Source: Thermoflavifilum sp. | Lineage (GTDB): Bacteria > Bacteroidota > Bacteroidia > Chitinophagales > Chitinophagaceae | DNA length: 64,000 bases | Assembly: GCA_023511875.1 (NCBI GenBank) | Contig: JAIMAQ010000001.1 | Coordinates: forward strand, 248,001 to 312,000 | Reading direction: 5' to 3' | In this document: in pieces, positions 25,855 through 36,362 of the stretch | Position numbering within the stretch: the first letter of the stretch is position 1 | Layout: the number at the start of each line of letters is the position of its first letter | Made by a program: the position numbers and the translations under genes | The notes under the pieces: model-generated | Database searches by the model: none | What the model saw: only the letters and a program-made list of their open reading frames with translations | What the model was told of the DNA's origin: nothing

Positions 25855-26319
25855 ATGCAAAAACAGAATGTGTATCTCATGCTATCATTTTTTTTATGCA
25901 TGTGCCTGAATCTCCTCGCTTCGCCAAGCCATGCTCAACTGGCCAAAGTTCCAGATGCCGTTATCCAAGCATTTGAAAAAAAATATCCAGATGCCGATGA
26001 AGCTACATTTGTCAATAAGCTTATTGAAACAGATATTGATTTTAAAATGCAGGGCGTAAACTATAAGGCTCGCTTTAGCAATAAGGGCGAATGGCAGGCC
26101 ACACTCCAAGAATCGAGCTTTGCCTCTTTGCCTGAAGCCGTACAAGATGGTTTTCATAAAAGTAAATATGCCGATTGGAACATTGAAACGGTATACATCT
26201 TGTATCAACCCAATAAACCCATTGAATATCGGATCGGGGTATCTAAAAATTCCATTCAGAAAAAAAACCTATACTTTAATTCTCGTGGCAGATTGCTGCA
26301 CGATAAGATCACTCTATAG
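25855..26319 (+). CDS. Secreted PepSY-like domain protein
   Basis: A 154-residue protein with a signal peptide (hydrophobic core LMLSFFLCMCLNLLA, probable cleavage after SHA in SPSHAQL). The mature part holds two similar segments: VIQAFEKKYPDADEATFVN with FKMQGVNYKARFSNKGEWQAT, and VQDGFHKSKYADWNIETVY with IEYRIGVSK. This is the pattern of the putative beta-lactamase-inhibitor-like PepSY-like family common in Bacteroidota envelopes. The function is not known; such proteins are periplasmic and small. It sits 24 bp upstream of an M1 peptidase gene on the same strand, which may be co-transcribed. Confidence 0.75.
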   Translation: MQKQNVYLMLSFFLCMCLNLLASPSHAQLAKVPDAVIQAFEKKYPDADEATFVNKLIETDIDFKMQGVNYKARFSNKGEWQATLQESSFASLPEAVQDGFHKSKYADWNIETVYILYQPNKPIEYRIGVSKNSIQKKNLYFNSRGRLLHDKITL

Positions 26320-26343
26320 CATTTACTTTAATCTTTACAGCAC

Positions 26344-28287
26344 ATGAAATCTTTAGTTAGAGGGCTCATCATGAGCTATTGTATCATTGCTCAAATGCCT
26401 GTGCAAGCCCAAGATGGTTATTGGCAACAACGTGTAAAGTATACTATCCATGCGCATCTCGACGTACATACCAACCGCCTCAAGGGACATGAACGTGTGG
26501 TATATGAAAATCATTCGCCCGACACACTGCATGAGGTGTTTTTCCATCTTTATTGGAATGCTTTTCAGCCTGAAAGTATGATGGATGTTCATAGTCGAGA
26601 AGCAGGTAAATTCATTTTAGGCATTACACCTGGTGGCGATACGATACGAGACTGGGACAGTCGAGTGCGCGATCGCATTGTACATTTAAAGCCCAATGAA
26701 ATTGGCTACGATAGCGTATCGCGTATTACCATGAATGGTATTCCCCAACCATTCAAAATACATGAAACTATTTTACAAGTGCAATTAACCCAACCTATCT
26801 TACCCAAACAAAGCGTGGTGTTTAATCTTGATTTTCATGCTCAAGTAAACATTCAGATTCGTCGTAGCGGGCGCGATAATGCCGAAGGTGTACGCTATTC
26901 CATGAGTCAATGGTATCCCAAAATATGTGAATATGACCGACAGGGCTGGCATCCTACACCCTACGTGGGTCGTGAATTTTATGGCGTTTGGGGAGATTAT
27001 GACGTTACCCTCACCCTCGATAAACATTATGTAGTGGCTGCTACAGGCTATCTGCAAAATGCAGATGAAATTGGCTACGGTTACACAGCTCCTAACAAAC
27101 ACGTAAAACAACCGCGTGGCGATGAACTCACCTGGCATTTTTTTGCACCAAATGTGCACGATTTTGTATGGGCTGCTGATCCCGATTATGTACATCTGGT
27201 AGATACCGCAAACAATGCAGCACATACCGTGATACATGTGTTTTATAAAAATAATCCTTCACAAGCCGAAGCCTGGCAAAACCTGTTGAAGGCCGCTTTG
27301 CGCGTATTGCCCTATATGGAAAAACATTTTGGTCCATATCCTTATCGCCAATATAGTTTTATTCAAGGTGGTGATGGAGGCATGGAATACCCTATGGCTA
27401 CGCTCATTAAAGGGCCTAGCCTGGGCACTGCTTTTCATGAGTGGATGCACAGCTGGTATCAAATGATGTTGGGCACCAACGAATCGCTCTACCCCTGGAT
27501 GGATGAGGGCTTCACCACTTATGCAGAAGGTAAGGTGAGCAATTATTATTACCACCAATTTGCCGATAGTATTTTCTCGAATGAAGAAGAGAAAAAAGCT
27601 TTTCTGCTCCGCCTCGATAGCAGCCTCCCTCATGGTGAATACTCGGCTTATCGAGGATATTATTCTTTGATAAAAAGCGGATTGGCAGAGCCCATGACCA
27701 CACATGCCGATCATTATGAAACCAATTTTGCTTATAGCCAAAATGCGTATTCAAAAGGAGCTGTCTTTCTTGAGCAACTAGGCTATATCATTGGCGATAG
27801 TTTGCGCGATCGCACATTGCTCAATTATTACTGGACATGGCGGTTTAAACATCCTACACCAGAAGATTTTATTCACGTTGCTGAAAAAACAAGTGGCATT
27901 AAGCTCGATTGGTATCTAGAATATTGGATTTATACCACTAAAACCATCGATTATGCTATTCAACAAGTGCGACCTGCAGGCGATCATACAGAAATAGTAC
28001 TCGCAAGAATCGGCGCGATGCCCATGCCTATTGATCTACTTATTACCACAACCAATGGGAAACAAGAGATGATATATATTCCACTCGACTTGATGTTTGG
28101 CACCAAACCTGCAGAACAACATGCACTACATCGAACAATCTTGCCTGCATGGAGATGGACAGATCCGATATATACATGCACAATACCCATCTCATCTGAT
28201 CATATTCAATCCATTATCATCGACCCATCTAAACGTATGGCCGATATTAATCAGACAAACAACAGTGTTACATTATCAATTAAATGA
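26344..28287 (+). CDS. Exported M1-family metallopeptidase
   Basis: A 647-residue zinc aminopeptidase-like protein with a signal peptide (MPVQAQ end). It shows the gluzincin signature HEWMH-x18-E with His365, Glu366, His369 and Glu388, and YPWMDEGFTTYAEG around the third ligand. The exopeptidase motif lies upstream as GGDGGMEYP (a GxMEN variant with Tyr-Pro). An N-terminal beta domain (about 35-270) and a C-terminal domain are present. It probably trims peptides in the periplasm or on the surface. The ending lacks a secretion tail. The nearby PepSY-like gene may be functionally linked, but this is not shown. Confidence 0.88.
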   Translation: MKSLVRGLIMSYCIIAQMPVQAQDGYWQQRVKYTIHAHLDVHTNRLKGHERVVYENHSPDTLHEVFFHLYWNAFQPESMMDVHSREAGKFILGITPGGDTIRDWDSRVRDRIVHLKPNEIGYDSVSRITMNGIPQPFKIHETILQVQLTQPILPKQSVVFNLDFHAQVNIQIRRSGRDNAEGVRYSMSQWYPKICEYDRQGWHPTPYVGREFYGVWGDYDVTLTLDKHYVVAATGYLQNADEIGYGYTAPNKHVKQPRGDELTWHFFAPNVHDFVWAADPDYVHLVDTANNAAHTVIHVFYKNNPSQAEAWQNLLKAALRVLPYMEKHFGPYPYRQYSFIQGGDGGMEYPMATLIKGPSLGTAFHEWMHSWYQMMLGTNESLYPWMDEGFTTYAEGKVSNYYYHQFADSIFSNEEEKKAFLLRLDSSLPHGEYSAYRGYYSLIKSGLAEPMTTHADHYETNFAYSQNAYSKGAVFLEQLGYIIGDSLRDRTLLNYYWTWRFKHPTPEDFIHVAEKTSGIKLDWYLEYWIYTTKTIDYAIQQVRPAGDHTEIVLARIGAMPMPIDLLITTTNGKQEMIYIPLDLMFGTKPAEQHALHRTILPAWRWTDPIYTCTIPISSDHIQSIIIDPSKRMADINQTNNSVTLSIK

Positions 28288-29359
28288 TGTCGATCGAAAT
28301 CAACAGTCCAGATAAGCCTGTTTGGGCAATGCATATTCATCATTCACTGACAACCTGGATTTGAAATAAAACTGACCTTTAAAAAAACGTGCAAGACTCG
28401 ATAATTGAAAATATGTAGAGGTGAAGTTAATTTCGCTTCCCGCTCACTTCAATACGCTTCACTACTCAGTTATCACGCAGTTACCCCAATCCAACCTTCA
28501 GAAAATGGCGTTGATTTTAGCCATTTTTCTGGCAGTCTTGAATTTTCTTTACTTCTTTCTTTGTTTCCAGACAAAGAAAGAAAATTACAACGTTCTCCAT
28601 CAAATCAAACTTCCAGCAATCTTTTTCATATCTTCTCCCCACATCGACCTTCAGAAAAATGGCGTAAAGAAATGGGCGAACATGAGCGTGAAACGGAAAA
28701 TGAGGTGGGATGTAGATAAAGTTGAAGTATCAAAAAGGTGAATCAACATTACATAAGTCCATAAGGGTATTTCATTTTCCGTAGCGAAATGGAGCCCATT
28801 TTAGCCATTTTTCTGGCAGTCTTGAATTTCCTTTGCTTCTTTCTTTGTTTCAAGACAAAGAAAGAAGATTACATCATCCTCCATCAAATCAAACATCATC
28901 AATCTTTTTCCCACATTGACCTTCAGAAAAATGGCGTAAAGAAATGGGCGAACATGAGCGTGAAACGGAAAATGAGGTGGGATATAGATAAAGTTGAAGT
29001 ATCAAAAAGGTGAATCAACATGCATGAGTTCATAGAAGTGTTTCATTTTCCGTAGCGAAATGGAGCCCATTTTAGCCATTTTTCTGGCAGTCTTGAACTT
29101 TCTTTGCTTCTTTCTTTGTGTCAAGACAAAGAAAGAAGGAACATCTCTCAACCATTTTTCTGGCAGTCATGAACTTTCTTTGCTTCTTTCTTTGTTTCAA
29201 GACAAAGAAAGAAGGGGCAAGCCTTGGCTATTTTTCTAGTAGTCTTGAATTTTCTTGGGTTTCCAGACAAAGAAAGAAGGCTCCAACTTTCTCAAATATG
29301 CATTTGCACGGAAGGATACTTTGCGTCGAGTGCGATTGAATTTTGGTATATTTGGTTGT
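28288..29359. repeat. Non-coding tandem repeat array with 13-bp-arm hairpins
   Basis: A 1.07-kb stretch with no convincing gene. A unit of about 271 bp is present in two near-identical copies (about 28501-28771 and 28772-29042), then shorter pieces at about 29043-29140, 29141-29217 and 29218-29280. Each unit contains an inverted repeat CTTCTTTCTTTGT / ACAAAGAAAGAAG with a 6-base loop. Arms are at 28553-28564/28571-28582, 28836-28848/28855-28867, 29107-29119/29126-29138 and 29183-29195/29202-29214; in the last piece only the right arm (29267-29279) remains. A second inverted pair, ACGGAAAATGA and TCATTTTCCGT, flanks the unit joints (28693-28703 and 28772-28782). Short open frames through the hairpins end in KTKKE and are probably artefacts. 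Confidence 0.85.
29347..29354 (+). promoter_or_regulatory. Candidate promoter of yqgE
   Basis: TATATTTG matches TAnnTTTG, with a TTTG at 29320-29323, 23 bp upstream of it (19 is usual). It ends 5 bp before the yqgE ATG, so the transcript might be leaderless or start at the internal ATG at 29378. Confidence 0.35.
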
Positions 29360-29929
29360 ATGGAAAATCGTTTTCCTATGACACCTGCAAGTGGTCGTTT
29401 GTTGATTGCGGATCCTTTTTTGAAAGATCCCAATTTTGCGCGCACGGTTGTATTATTGTGTGAGCATCAGGCCGAGGGTAGCTTTGGATTTGTGCTTAAC
29501 CGACCTTTTGAGCAGTCGCTCAATGAGCTGTTGCCCAGCCTGGGAGATCAAGTTGTTGTGCCTTTATTTTTTGGCGGGCCTGTGCAACTCGATACAGTAC
29601 ATTTTATTCATCAATATCCCGATCTCATTGAAAATTGTTATGAAGTAGGAGAGGGAATTTACTGGGGTGGCGATTTTGAGCAGGCGATCGATATGTTGCA
29701 AATGGGGGTTATAGATTTGCATAAGATTAAGTTTTTTATTGGCTATTCGGGCTGGAGTGGTGGGCAGTTAGAGGCTGAGTTAGAAGAAAATGCTTGGATT
29801 GTATCTGATGCGCATCCAGAGTTGGTTTTTGGATTACAGGAGCAGCACGTATGGAAGGAATCGCTACGGCAGCTAGGTAGCGAATATGCCATGATGGCCA
29901 ATTTCCCGATAGATCCTTCTCTGAATTAG
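29360..29929 (+). CDS. UPF0301 / YqgE (AlgH) family protein
   Basis: A 189-residue cytosolic protein of the YqgE/AlgH family, whose biochemical role is still unclear. Family marks are GRLLIADPFLKDPNFARTVVLL at the start (GRLLIADPFL, then NFARTVVLL), GSFGFVLNRP, FFGGPVQLD, YWGGDFE and FFIGYSGWSGGQLEAEL. The ATG at 29360 is the best start, with an ATG at 29378 as an alternative; upstream codons run through the hairpin repeats. Its end overlaps the convergent atpC by 4 bp. Confidence 0.88.
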   Translation: MENRFPMTPASGRLLIADPFLKDPNFARTVVLLCEHQAEGSFGFVLNRPFEQSLNELLPSLGDQVVVPLFFGGPVQLDTVHFIHQYPDLIENCYEVGEGIYWGGDFEQAIDMLQMGVIDLHKIKFFIGYSGWSGGQLEAELEENAWIVSDAHPELVFGLQEQHVWKESLRQLGSEYAMMANFPIDPSLN

Positions 29930-30207
29930 CCTTGATGCTCTTTTTCGGGTATTTCGGCTATGGCCGATTCGGCCAGAATAGTAGTTTTGTTGTGCAATAT
30001 TTCTACAAATCCGCCATTGATTTGATAGAAGCTGGTTTCGTGTTTATCTTTTTTTTGAATCACTTTCACCCGGCCACTTGCAAGAGCAGCGATCATGGGT
30101 GCATGTCCATTGAGCACTTCAAATAACCCGTCGAGTCCGGGCATTTGCACACCATAAACTTCTCCTTCAAATACTTTTCGTTCGGGAGTATAGATTTCGA
30201 GTAACAT
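29926..30207 (-). CDS. atpC: F1F0 ATP synthase epsilon subunit (short form)
   Basis: The central-stalk epsilon subunit, which couples rotation and regulates ATP hydrolysis. Only 93 residues: it has the N-terminal beta-sandwich (LEIYTPERKVFEGEVYGVQMPGLDG, given in pieces LEIYTPERKVFEGEV and QMPGLDG) with GLFEVLNGHAPMIAAL, and lacks the C-terminal helical hairpin of E. coli epsilon. The short form is common in Bacteroidota. It lies 5 bp downstream of atpD on the same strand. Confidence 0.92.
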   Translation of the reverse strand: MLLEIYTPERKVFEGEVYGVQMPGLDGLFEVLNGHAPMIAALASGRVKVIQKKDKHETSFYQINGGFVEILHNKTTILAESAIAEIPEKEHQG

Positions 30208-30212
30208 GCTAT

Positions 30213-31769
<1,557 letters not shown>

Positions 31770-31782
31770 TCAAAAATTTGTG

Positions 31783-31813
31783 CAAAGGTAGGGTGAAAGC
31801 TGCGAAAAACAAA
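31783..31813 (-). promoter_or_regulatory. atpDC promoter (TTTG-N19-TACCTTTG)
   Basis: On the minus strand TTTG (31813-31810) is followed after exactly 19 bp by TACCTTTG (31790-31783) and C. This is a full match to the Bacteroidota -33/-7 consensus. The atpD ATG is 58 bp further on. The 21 bases beginning at the -7 box match those upstream of atpB with one difference. Confidence 0.75.
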
Positions 31814-32298
31814 AAGTTGTATGGCACACATGAGGTTTACAGCAGGCAGATCAGGTAGAATAAAAAAAACCATTATGTGGAACCAGCTGATTTCAAAACT
31901 ATGCTTTCCACTGGAAAAGAGAGATCACGATCAATGGGTTTTGTCGCTGATCGAAAGGTATATATTTCGAGCCGATTCAACAGCTTGTTTAGCCAAGGTT
32001 TGTGATGATCTTGTTTAAATATGTATGTGTCAGGCATGGCATCATCAAGCATTCAATTCACGGATTACGCGCTTTATTTCCTGTTTTCATTCACCCAGTT
32101 AACTGGCATCCAGGATGAATGTGATGATGTACACATGTGATAGACTCATTATTTCAGCGTTTGAGCATCTGGTTATCCGGCATAGCGATACGGTTTATTT
32201 GCTATGGCTTTTGCGTTATAGGTTGATGCAAAATGGCATTTGGCTAGCTTACAGGAGTTTTTCTACATCCAGTTGGTGACGTATTATTTCCTGCTTAT
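31814..32298. other. Intergenic stretch without a convincing gene
   Basis: About 485 bp between the atpD promoter and the end of the phosphoesterase gene. A 65-codon frame on the plus strand (31821-32018) has no recognisable domain, no signal peptide and no promoter-like box ahead of it. A 34-codon frame begins near 32035. No hairpin terminator, tRNA or mobile element end was seen. It could be a decayed gene. Confidence 0.5.
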
Positions 32299-34737
32299 TT
32301 AATCATCTTCATCGCTACTATTAGCGAGATGTGGTACCACAAAGGCACTATGTCGTGGTGCTGGCATTTCGCTGTGAATGCCTTTTACGGCCTTCCAAAT
32401 GACCTGGTTGAAAGGAATATCGGGTGCTGCATCTTCTCTAGATAAGTCGAATTTTGCCGATTCCTTGGCCAGGGCATTGTTGGCTGTGTTTCGCGCGTTG
32501 ATGTCCACATTTGCAGGCTTAGTCACATAGGGGGTGAAATCGGGTGTGGAGGTAAAGGCGCGCCACATGGGCGTAGCGGCTGCATCATATTGGCTCATGG
32601 GAGGCAAGCCCAGGATCAACTCAATGGTGCGGAGCATGCTCGATGTAGAATAGAGGGTATGATCTACAAAATGCCTTTTCACATAAGGGCCAATAACAAA
32701 GGCTATAGATCGATGTGCATCTACATGATCTGGTCCATTCTGAGCATCGTCTTCTAACACAAAAACTACGCTTTCTTTCCAAACTGGGCTATGTGAAAGG
32801 TGTTCGATGAAGCGTCCCAAAGCTAGATCATTATCGCCCAAAGCAGCAAAGAGGGTATAAGCTCCAAGCCGCATGCCGCTGGTATGATCGTTGGGGAAAC
32901 GTAAGGTACAAAACCGAGGTAAAGCATTGATCGCCACCAGCGAGTCAAAATCATGCTCCCACACTTTTTCGCGATACACATCTTGGATACTCAAATCGAA
33001 ATCTGGGAAAGCAGCACAATAATGCCCGCGCACGGCTGGTAAGATAGTCCCCTTTCCGTTGTGTACAAACTCGCCATAGTTGCGGTAGCCGATATTAGCG
33101 CGCTGGCAATAATCCCAGATATAACCTTTAGCAGGGTACGCGATTTTGCGGGTACCTTCATAATCGTAAGTGCCGCCGCGACCACTATAATTGGTGGGCC
33201 AGGTTTTTTCTACATAATCTGTAGCATATGCAGCCGTGCTCCAATTATGCCCATCGGCGCTCACTTCAGCATCTACATAAAAGTTGTCGAACAACACAAA
33301 TTCGCGTGCCAAAGCATGGTGATTGGGAGTCACACTGTCGGGAAACAAGCATAGCGATGGGTCTCCGTTGCCCTCGGGCATATCCCCAAAGACTTGATCG
33401 TAGGTACGGTTTTCCTTGATGATATAGAACACATATTTGATGGGCGAAGTATCACCCACCTTCATGGGTATGGGATTGCCAGGCACACCCGAAGCCACTG
33501 TTTCTTTGTATGGATTAAAAGGCGTATTGGCATACACTTCTTGGGAATACTGTGCTAATTGTTGGCTGTTGGGAATAGGGATTACCGATAGGCTGCCCTT
33601 GAATAAACTTCCAATGTATTGTACGGGTTGACTACTGGTCACATTTTTTTGATAAGGACTTTGTACACGTCGACCGGTGGGTTGTGGTCCATACGGGTTA
33701 GCCATTGAAGTAAATCCTTTTCCGTTTACTACCCAGATATGATCTCCTACTACTCGTACACAGGTAGGATACCAACCCGTGGGTATAAAGCCTAAGGAGC
33801 GGGAAGCTCCAGGTTGCGATACATCAAATGCAGCCAGGCAGTTGTTATCGGCATTGGCAGCATATAGGGTATGCCCATCGGGTGAGAGAGCTACTGCATT
33901 GGTAGTAGAGCCTGTGAGGGAATCACCTGGGTAGAGGTTACATGGCAAGGTTTCTATTACTCGATGGGTGGCCGTTTGAATAATGGATACACTATTGCTG
34001 TTTGCATTGGCCACAAATAGATAACGCCCATCAGGGCTAAGCGTCATGTCGTTGGGATGGCTTTCTACGGGGATTTGCACTTCTATACGATTGGTTTGAG
34101 CGTTATACACGGCTATTGCATCGCCGCCCCAAAGAGATATGAAGAGCTCATGACGTTGTGGATAATACACGCAGGTATATGCTTCGGCAGGTAGCTGAAT
34201 GCGCTGCTCTACTTTACGATGCTGTAAATCACAAACATAAAGCGAATTGTTTTCTTTGGTTACCGCAAAAAGCCGATGATGCGCTTCATCGAGTGCTATG
34301 CCTGTGATGCCTATTCGGTTGGGCCAAGGCTTGCCCAGCACCAAAGAATCTACTACTTGCAAATGCCCATCTTGCAAGTGCATGACGAGAATTCTGTTGT
34401 CATCTCCACCAGATACGTATAGCGTTTTTCCATCGCTACTAAAGGTCAATCCCAGCCAGGCAGCATGCAAAGGTGTAAAGGAGAGTACTTTTTGCTGGCG
34501 TAAGTCTACTAATTCAATACCTTGTTGGCCATCGCCGTTTTCGGTGATAGCTGCATAATGCCCATCGGGCGTGATGGCCATATTGAGCGGCAAATCGCTA
34601 TTCAAAGGAATTCCTTTGCCGGCCGGACTCAGTTGCCAGCCATTGGGCAACATGACTTTTTGCTGAGCTACGACTATAGAAACACCATAAAGCAGGCACC
34701 AAACAAGCCATATCGCGTGTCGATAGATAGATTTCAT
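32299..34737 (-). CDS. Secreted YncE-like beta-propeller / phosphoesterase (alkaline phosphatase-fold) fusion
   Basis: An 812-residue protein with an N-terminal signal peptide (WLVWCLLYGVSIVVAQ). Residues about 30-400 are a beta-propeller of YVTN/YncE type with repeated phrases such as LSPDGRYLFVANANSNSVS and LSPDGHTLYAANADNN. Residues about 440-780 are a phosphoesterase-family catalytic domain: YIIKENRTYDQVFGDMPEGNG, NFYVDAEVSADGHNWS, FPNDHTSGM and VFVLEDDAQNGPDHVDAHRS. These motifs match the metal-binding sites of the phospholipase C / acid phosphatase AcpA group. The substrate is not known. It is divergent from a DUF1800/DUF1501 pair, so the three may form one envelope system. Confidence 0.85.
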   Translation of the reverse strand: MKSIYRHAIWLVWCLLYGVSIVVAQQKVMLPNGWQLSPAGKGIPLNSDLPLNMAITPDGHYAAITENGDGQQGIELVDLRQQKVLSFTPLHAAWLGLTFSSDGKTLYVSGGDDNRILVMHLQDGHLQVVDSLVLGKPWPNRIGITGIALDEAHHRLFAVTKENNSLYVCDLQHRKVEQRIQLPAEAYTCVYYPQRHELFISLWGGDAIAVYNAQTNRIEVQIPVESHPNDMTLSPDGRYLFVANANSNSVSIIQTATHRVIETLPCNLYPGDSLTGSTTNAVALSPDGHTLYAANADNNCLAAFDVSQPGASRSLGFIPTGWYPTCVRVVGDHIWVVNGKGFTSMANPYGPQPTGRRVQSPYQKNVTSSQPVQYIGSLFKGSLSVIPIPNSQQLAQYSQEVYANTPFNPYKETVASGVPGNPIPMKVGDTSPIKYVFYIIKENRTYDQVFGDMPEGNGDPSLCLFPDSVTPNHHALAREFVLFDNFYVDAEVSADGHNWSTAAYATDYVEKTWPTNYSGRGGTYDYEGTRKIAYPAKGYIWDYCQRANIGYRNYGEFVHNGKGTILPAVRGHYCAAFPDFDLSIQDVYREKVWEHDFDSLVAINALPRFCTLRFPNDHTSGMRLGAYTLFAALGDNDLALGRFIEHLSHSPVWKESVVFVLEDDAQNGPDHVDAHRSIAFVIGPYVKRHFVDHTLYSTSSMLRTIELILGLPPMSQYDAAATPMWRAFTSTPDFTPYVTKPANVDINARNTANNALAKESAKFDLSREDAAPDIPFNQVIWKAVKGIHSEMPAPRHSAFVVPHLANSSDEDD

Positions 34738-34758
34738 AGTACAAACATTTGTTCATGC

Positions 34759-34766
34759 CAAAGATA
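34759..34766 (-). promoter_or_regulatory. -7 box of the YncE/phosphoesterase gene
   Basis: The minus strand reads TATCTTTG, a full TAnnTTTG match, 21 bp before the ATG at 34737. No -33 TTTG is visible at 19 bp. Confidence 0.5.
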
Positions 34767-34866
34767 AAAGGCTTTGATTAACCCCGTGTATGAAGAAATC
34801 ATAAACCGTGCAGATTAAACTTAAGGAGCTCATCCAAGTCATAATAGACAACAAGCTCAACAGCAA

Positions 34867-36345
34867 ATGAACGACACACTTGTGCATGAGCCATCATGGA
34901 AATACCAGCATTTGGCCTGGCGTGCTGGTTTTGGCGTCAATCGGCAAACGCTTGATACTTGGCAATCTACTTCGCTCAAACATGTGGTGAAAACATTGAT
35001 TCGCCAGCATCAACAACAGCCTAATGCTTTACAAACACCTGAAGGACAGCAACTGCGTGAGCAGATGCCTTCGCTGCAAAAACGTTTTCTACAGCTCAGT
35101 ACCGAAGAACGTAAGCAATTATTGAAGTTGCAAGCCAGGGGTACTAAAAACTTGAATTTGGCTTGGTTGCAGGAAATGAGCACCACTCCTTATTTTCTTC
35201 GAGAAAAAATGGCCTTATTCTGGCATGGCCATTTTGCCTGCCGTGTGCCCAATGTGTTGCACAATGAACAAATGTTACAAGTGATTCGAGAAAATGCGCT
35301 GGGCAATTTTGGACAACTGTTGGTGGCTGTTTCGAAAAGCCCAGCTATGCTTCAATTTTTAAACAACCAGCAAAATCGCAAGCAACATCCCAACGAAAAC
35401 TTTGCTCGCGAAGTGATGGAATTATTTACCATGGGGCGAGGCCATTATACTGAACAAGACGTGAAAGAAGGAGCACGAGCTTTTACGGGATGGGGGTTTA
35501 ACCCAGCTGGTGAGTTTGTATTTCGTCAAGCTGTGCACGATGATGGGATTAAACATTTTTTAGGTAAAACAGGTCGATTTAATGGCGATGATATTTTGCA
35601 AATCTTGCTCAAACAGCGGGCTACCGCTTATCATGTTTCAGAAAAACTATATCGGTTTTTGGTAAATGATACTCCCCAACCAGAACACGTGCAACAAATG
35701 GCCAATTGGTTTTATGACTCAGGATACCATATAGCCACTCTTCTAGAAAAGGTATTTACCTCCGATTGGTTTTATGATAAACAACAGATAGGCGCCCACA
35801 TCAAGTCGCCCGTCGAATTATTGGTGGGCATGCAACGCTGTATTCCAGTGAGTTTTCGTAATGAAAATATTTGGATTTTATTCCAACGAGCATTAGGCCA
35901 AATGTTGTTTTATCCGCCAAATGTGGGCGGATGGCCAGGTGGCAAAAGCTGGATCGATAGCAGTAGCCTCATGATTAGGTTGCGTTTACCACAAATCATT
36001 TACTATGGCGGAGAGTGGAATGTACACTTCAAGTCTATGCCCGATGAAATTATGGATGAAGAACTATTGCTGACCGATGAGCAACAACGCATCCGTAACT
36101 ATATCCAAAAAAGCTTTGCTAGTCGAATACAAGCCGAAGTAAATTGGCAAGATTATTTGCAACAATTCAACGGCATTCCTGATAACGAGCTACCACAAGC
36201 TATTGCAGATATGTTGCTCGTGAATACACCCACAACTATCGATTTCCCACGTTTAAAACCATTTCTCAATACACATGATCGGGAAAGTTTGTTGAAAAGT
36301 TGTACGATTCAATTCATGTCTACCCCAGAATACCAGGTTTGCTAA
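34867..36345 (+). CDS. DUF1800 family protein
   Basis: A 492-residue protein of the DUF1800 family. Typical phrases are HLAWRAGFG near the start, REKMALFWHGHFA, NFAREVMELFTMGRGHYTEQDVKEGARAFTGW (present as NFAREVMELFTMG and EGARAFTGW) and FYPPNVGGWPGGKSWI near the C-terminus. The biochemical role is not established. No signal peptide is seen, unlike many relatives. It is followed after 17 bp by its usual partner DUF1501, so both are probably co-expressed and may act together. Confidence 0.85.
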   Translation: MNDTLVHEPSWKYQHLAWRAGFGVNRQTLDTWQSTSLKHVVKTLIRQHQQQPNALQTPEGQQLREQMPSLQKRFLQLSTEERKQLLKLQARGTKNLNLAWLQEMSTTPYFLREKMALFWHGHFACRVPNVLHNEQMLQVIRENALGNFGQLLVAVSKSPAMLQFLNNQQNRKQHPNENFAREVMELFTMGRGHYTEQDVKEGARAFTGWGFNPAGEFVFRQAVHDDGIKHFLGKTGRFNGDDILQILLKQRATAYHVSEKLYRFLVNDTPQPEHVQQMANWFYDSGYHIATLLEKVFTSDWFYDKQQIGAHIKSPVELLVGMQRCIPVSFRNENIWILFQRALGQMLFYPPNVGGWPGGKSWIDSSSLMIRLRLPQIIYYGGEWNVHFKSMPDEIMDEELLLTDEQQRIRNYIQKSFASRIQAEVNWQDYLQQFNGIPDNELPQAIADMLLVNTPTTIDFPRLKPFLNTHDRESLLKSCTIQFMSTPEYQVC

Positions 36346-36362
36346 TCATAAAATCAAGAGTT

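Noticed and set aside
28421-29340. Several open frames in the repeat array encoding FFLCFKTKKE-like peptides
   Set aside because: They are translations of the hairpin stems, repeat with the DNA, have no plausible starts or promoters, and the base changes show no synonymous bias.
31821-32018. A 65-codon plus-strand frame upstream of atpD
   Set aside because: No family resemblance, no -7 box ahead of it, and no operon context.
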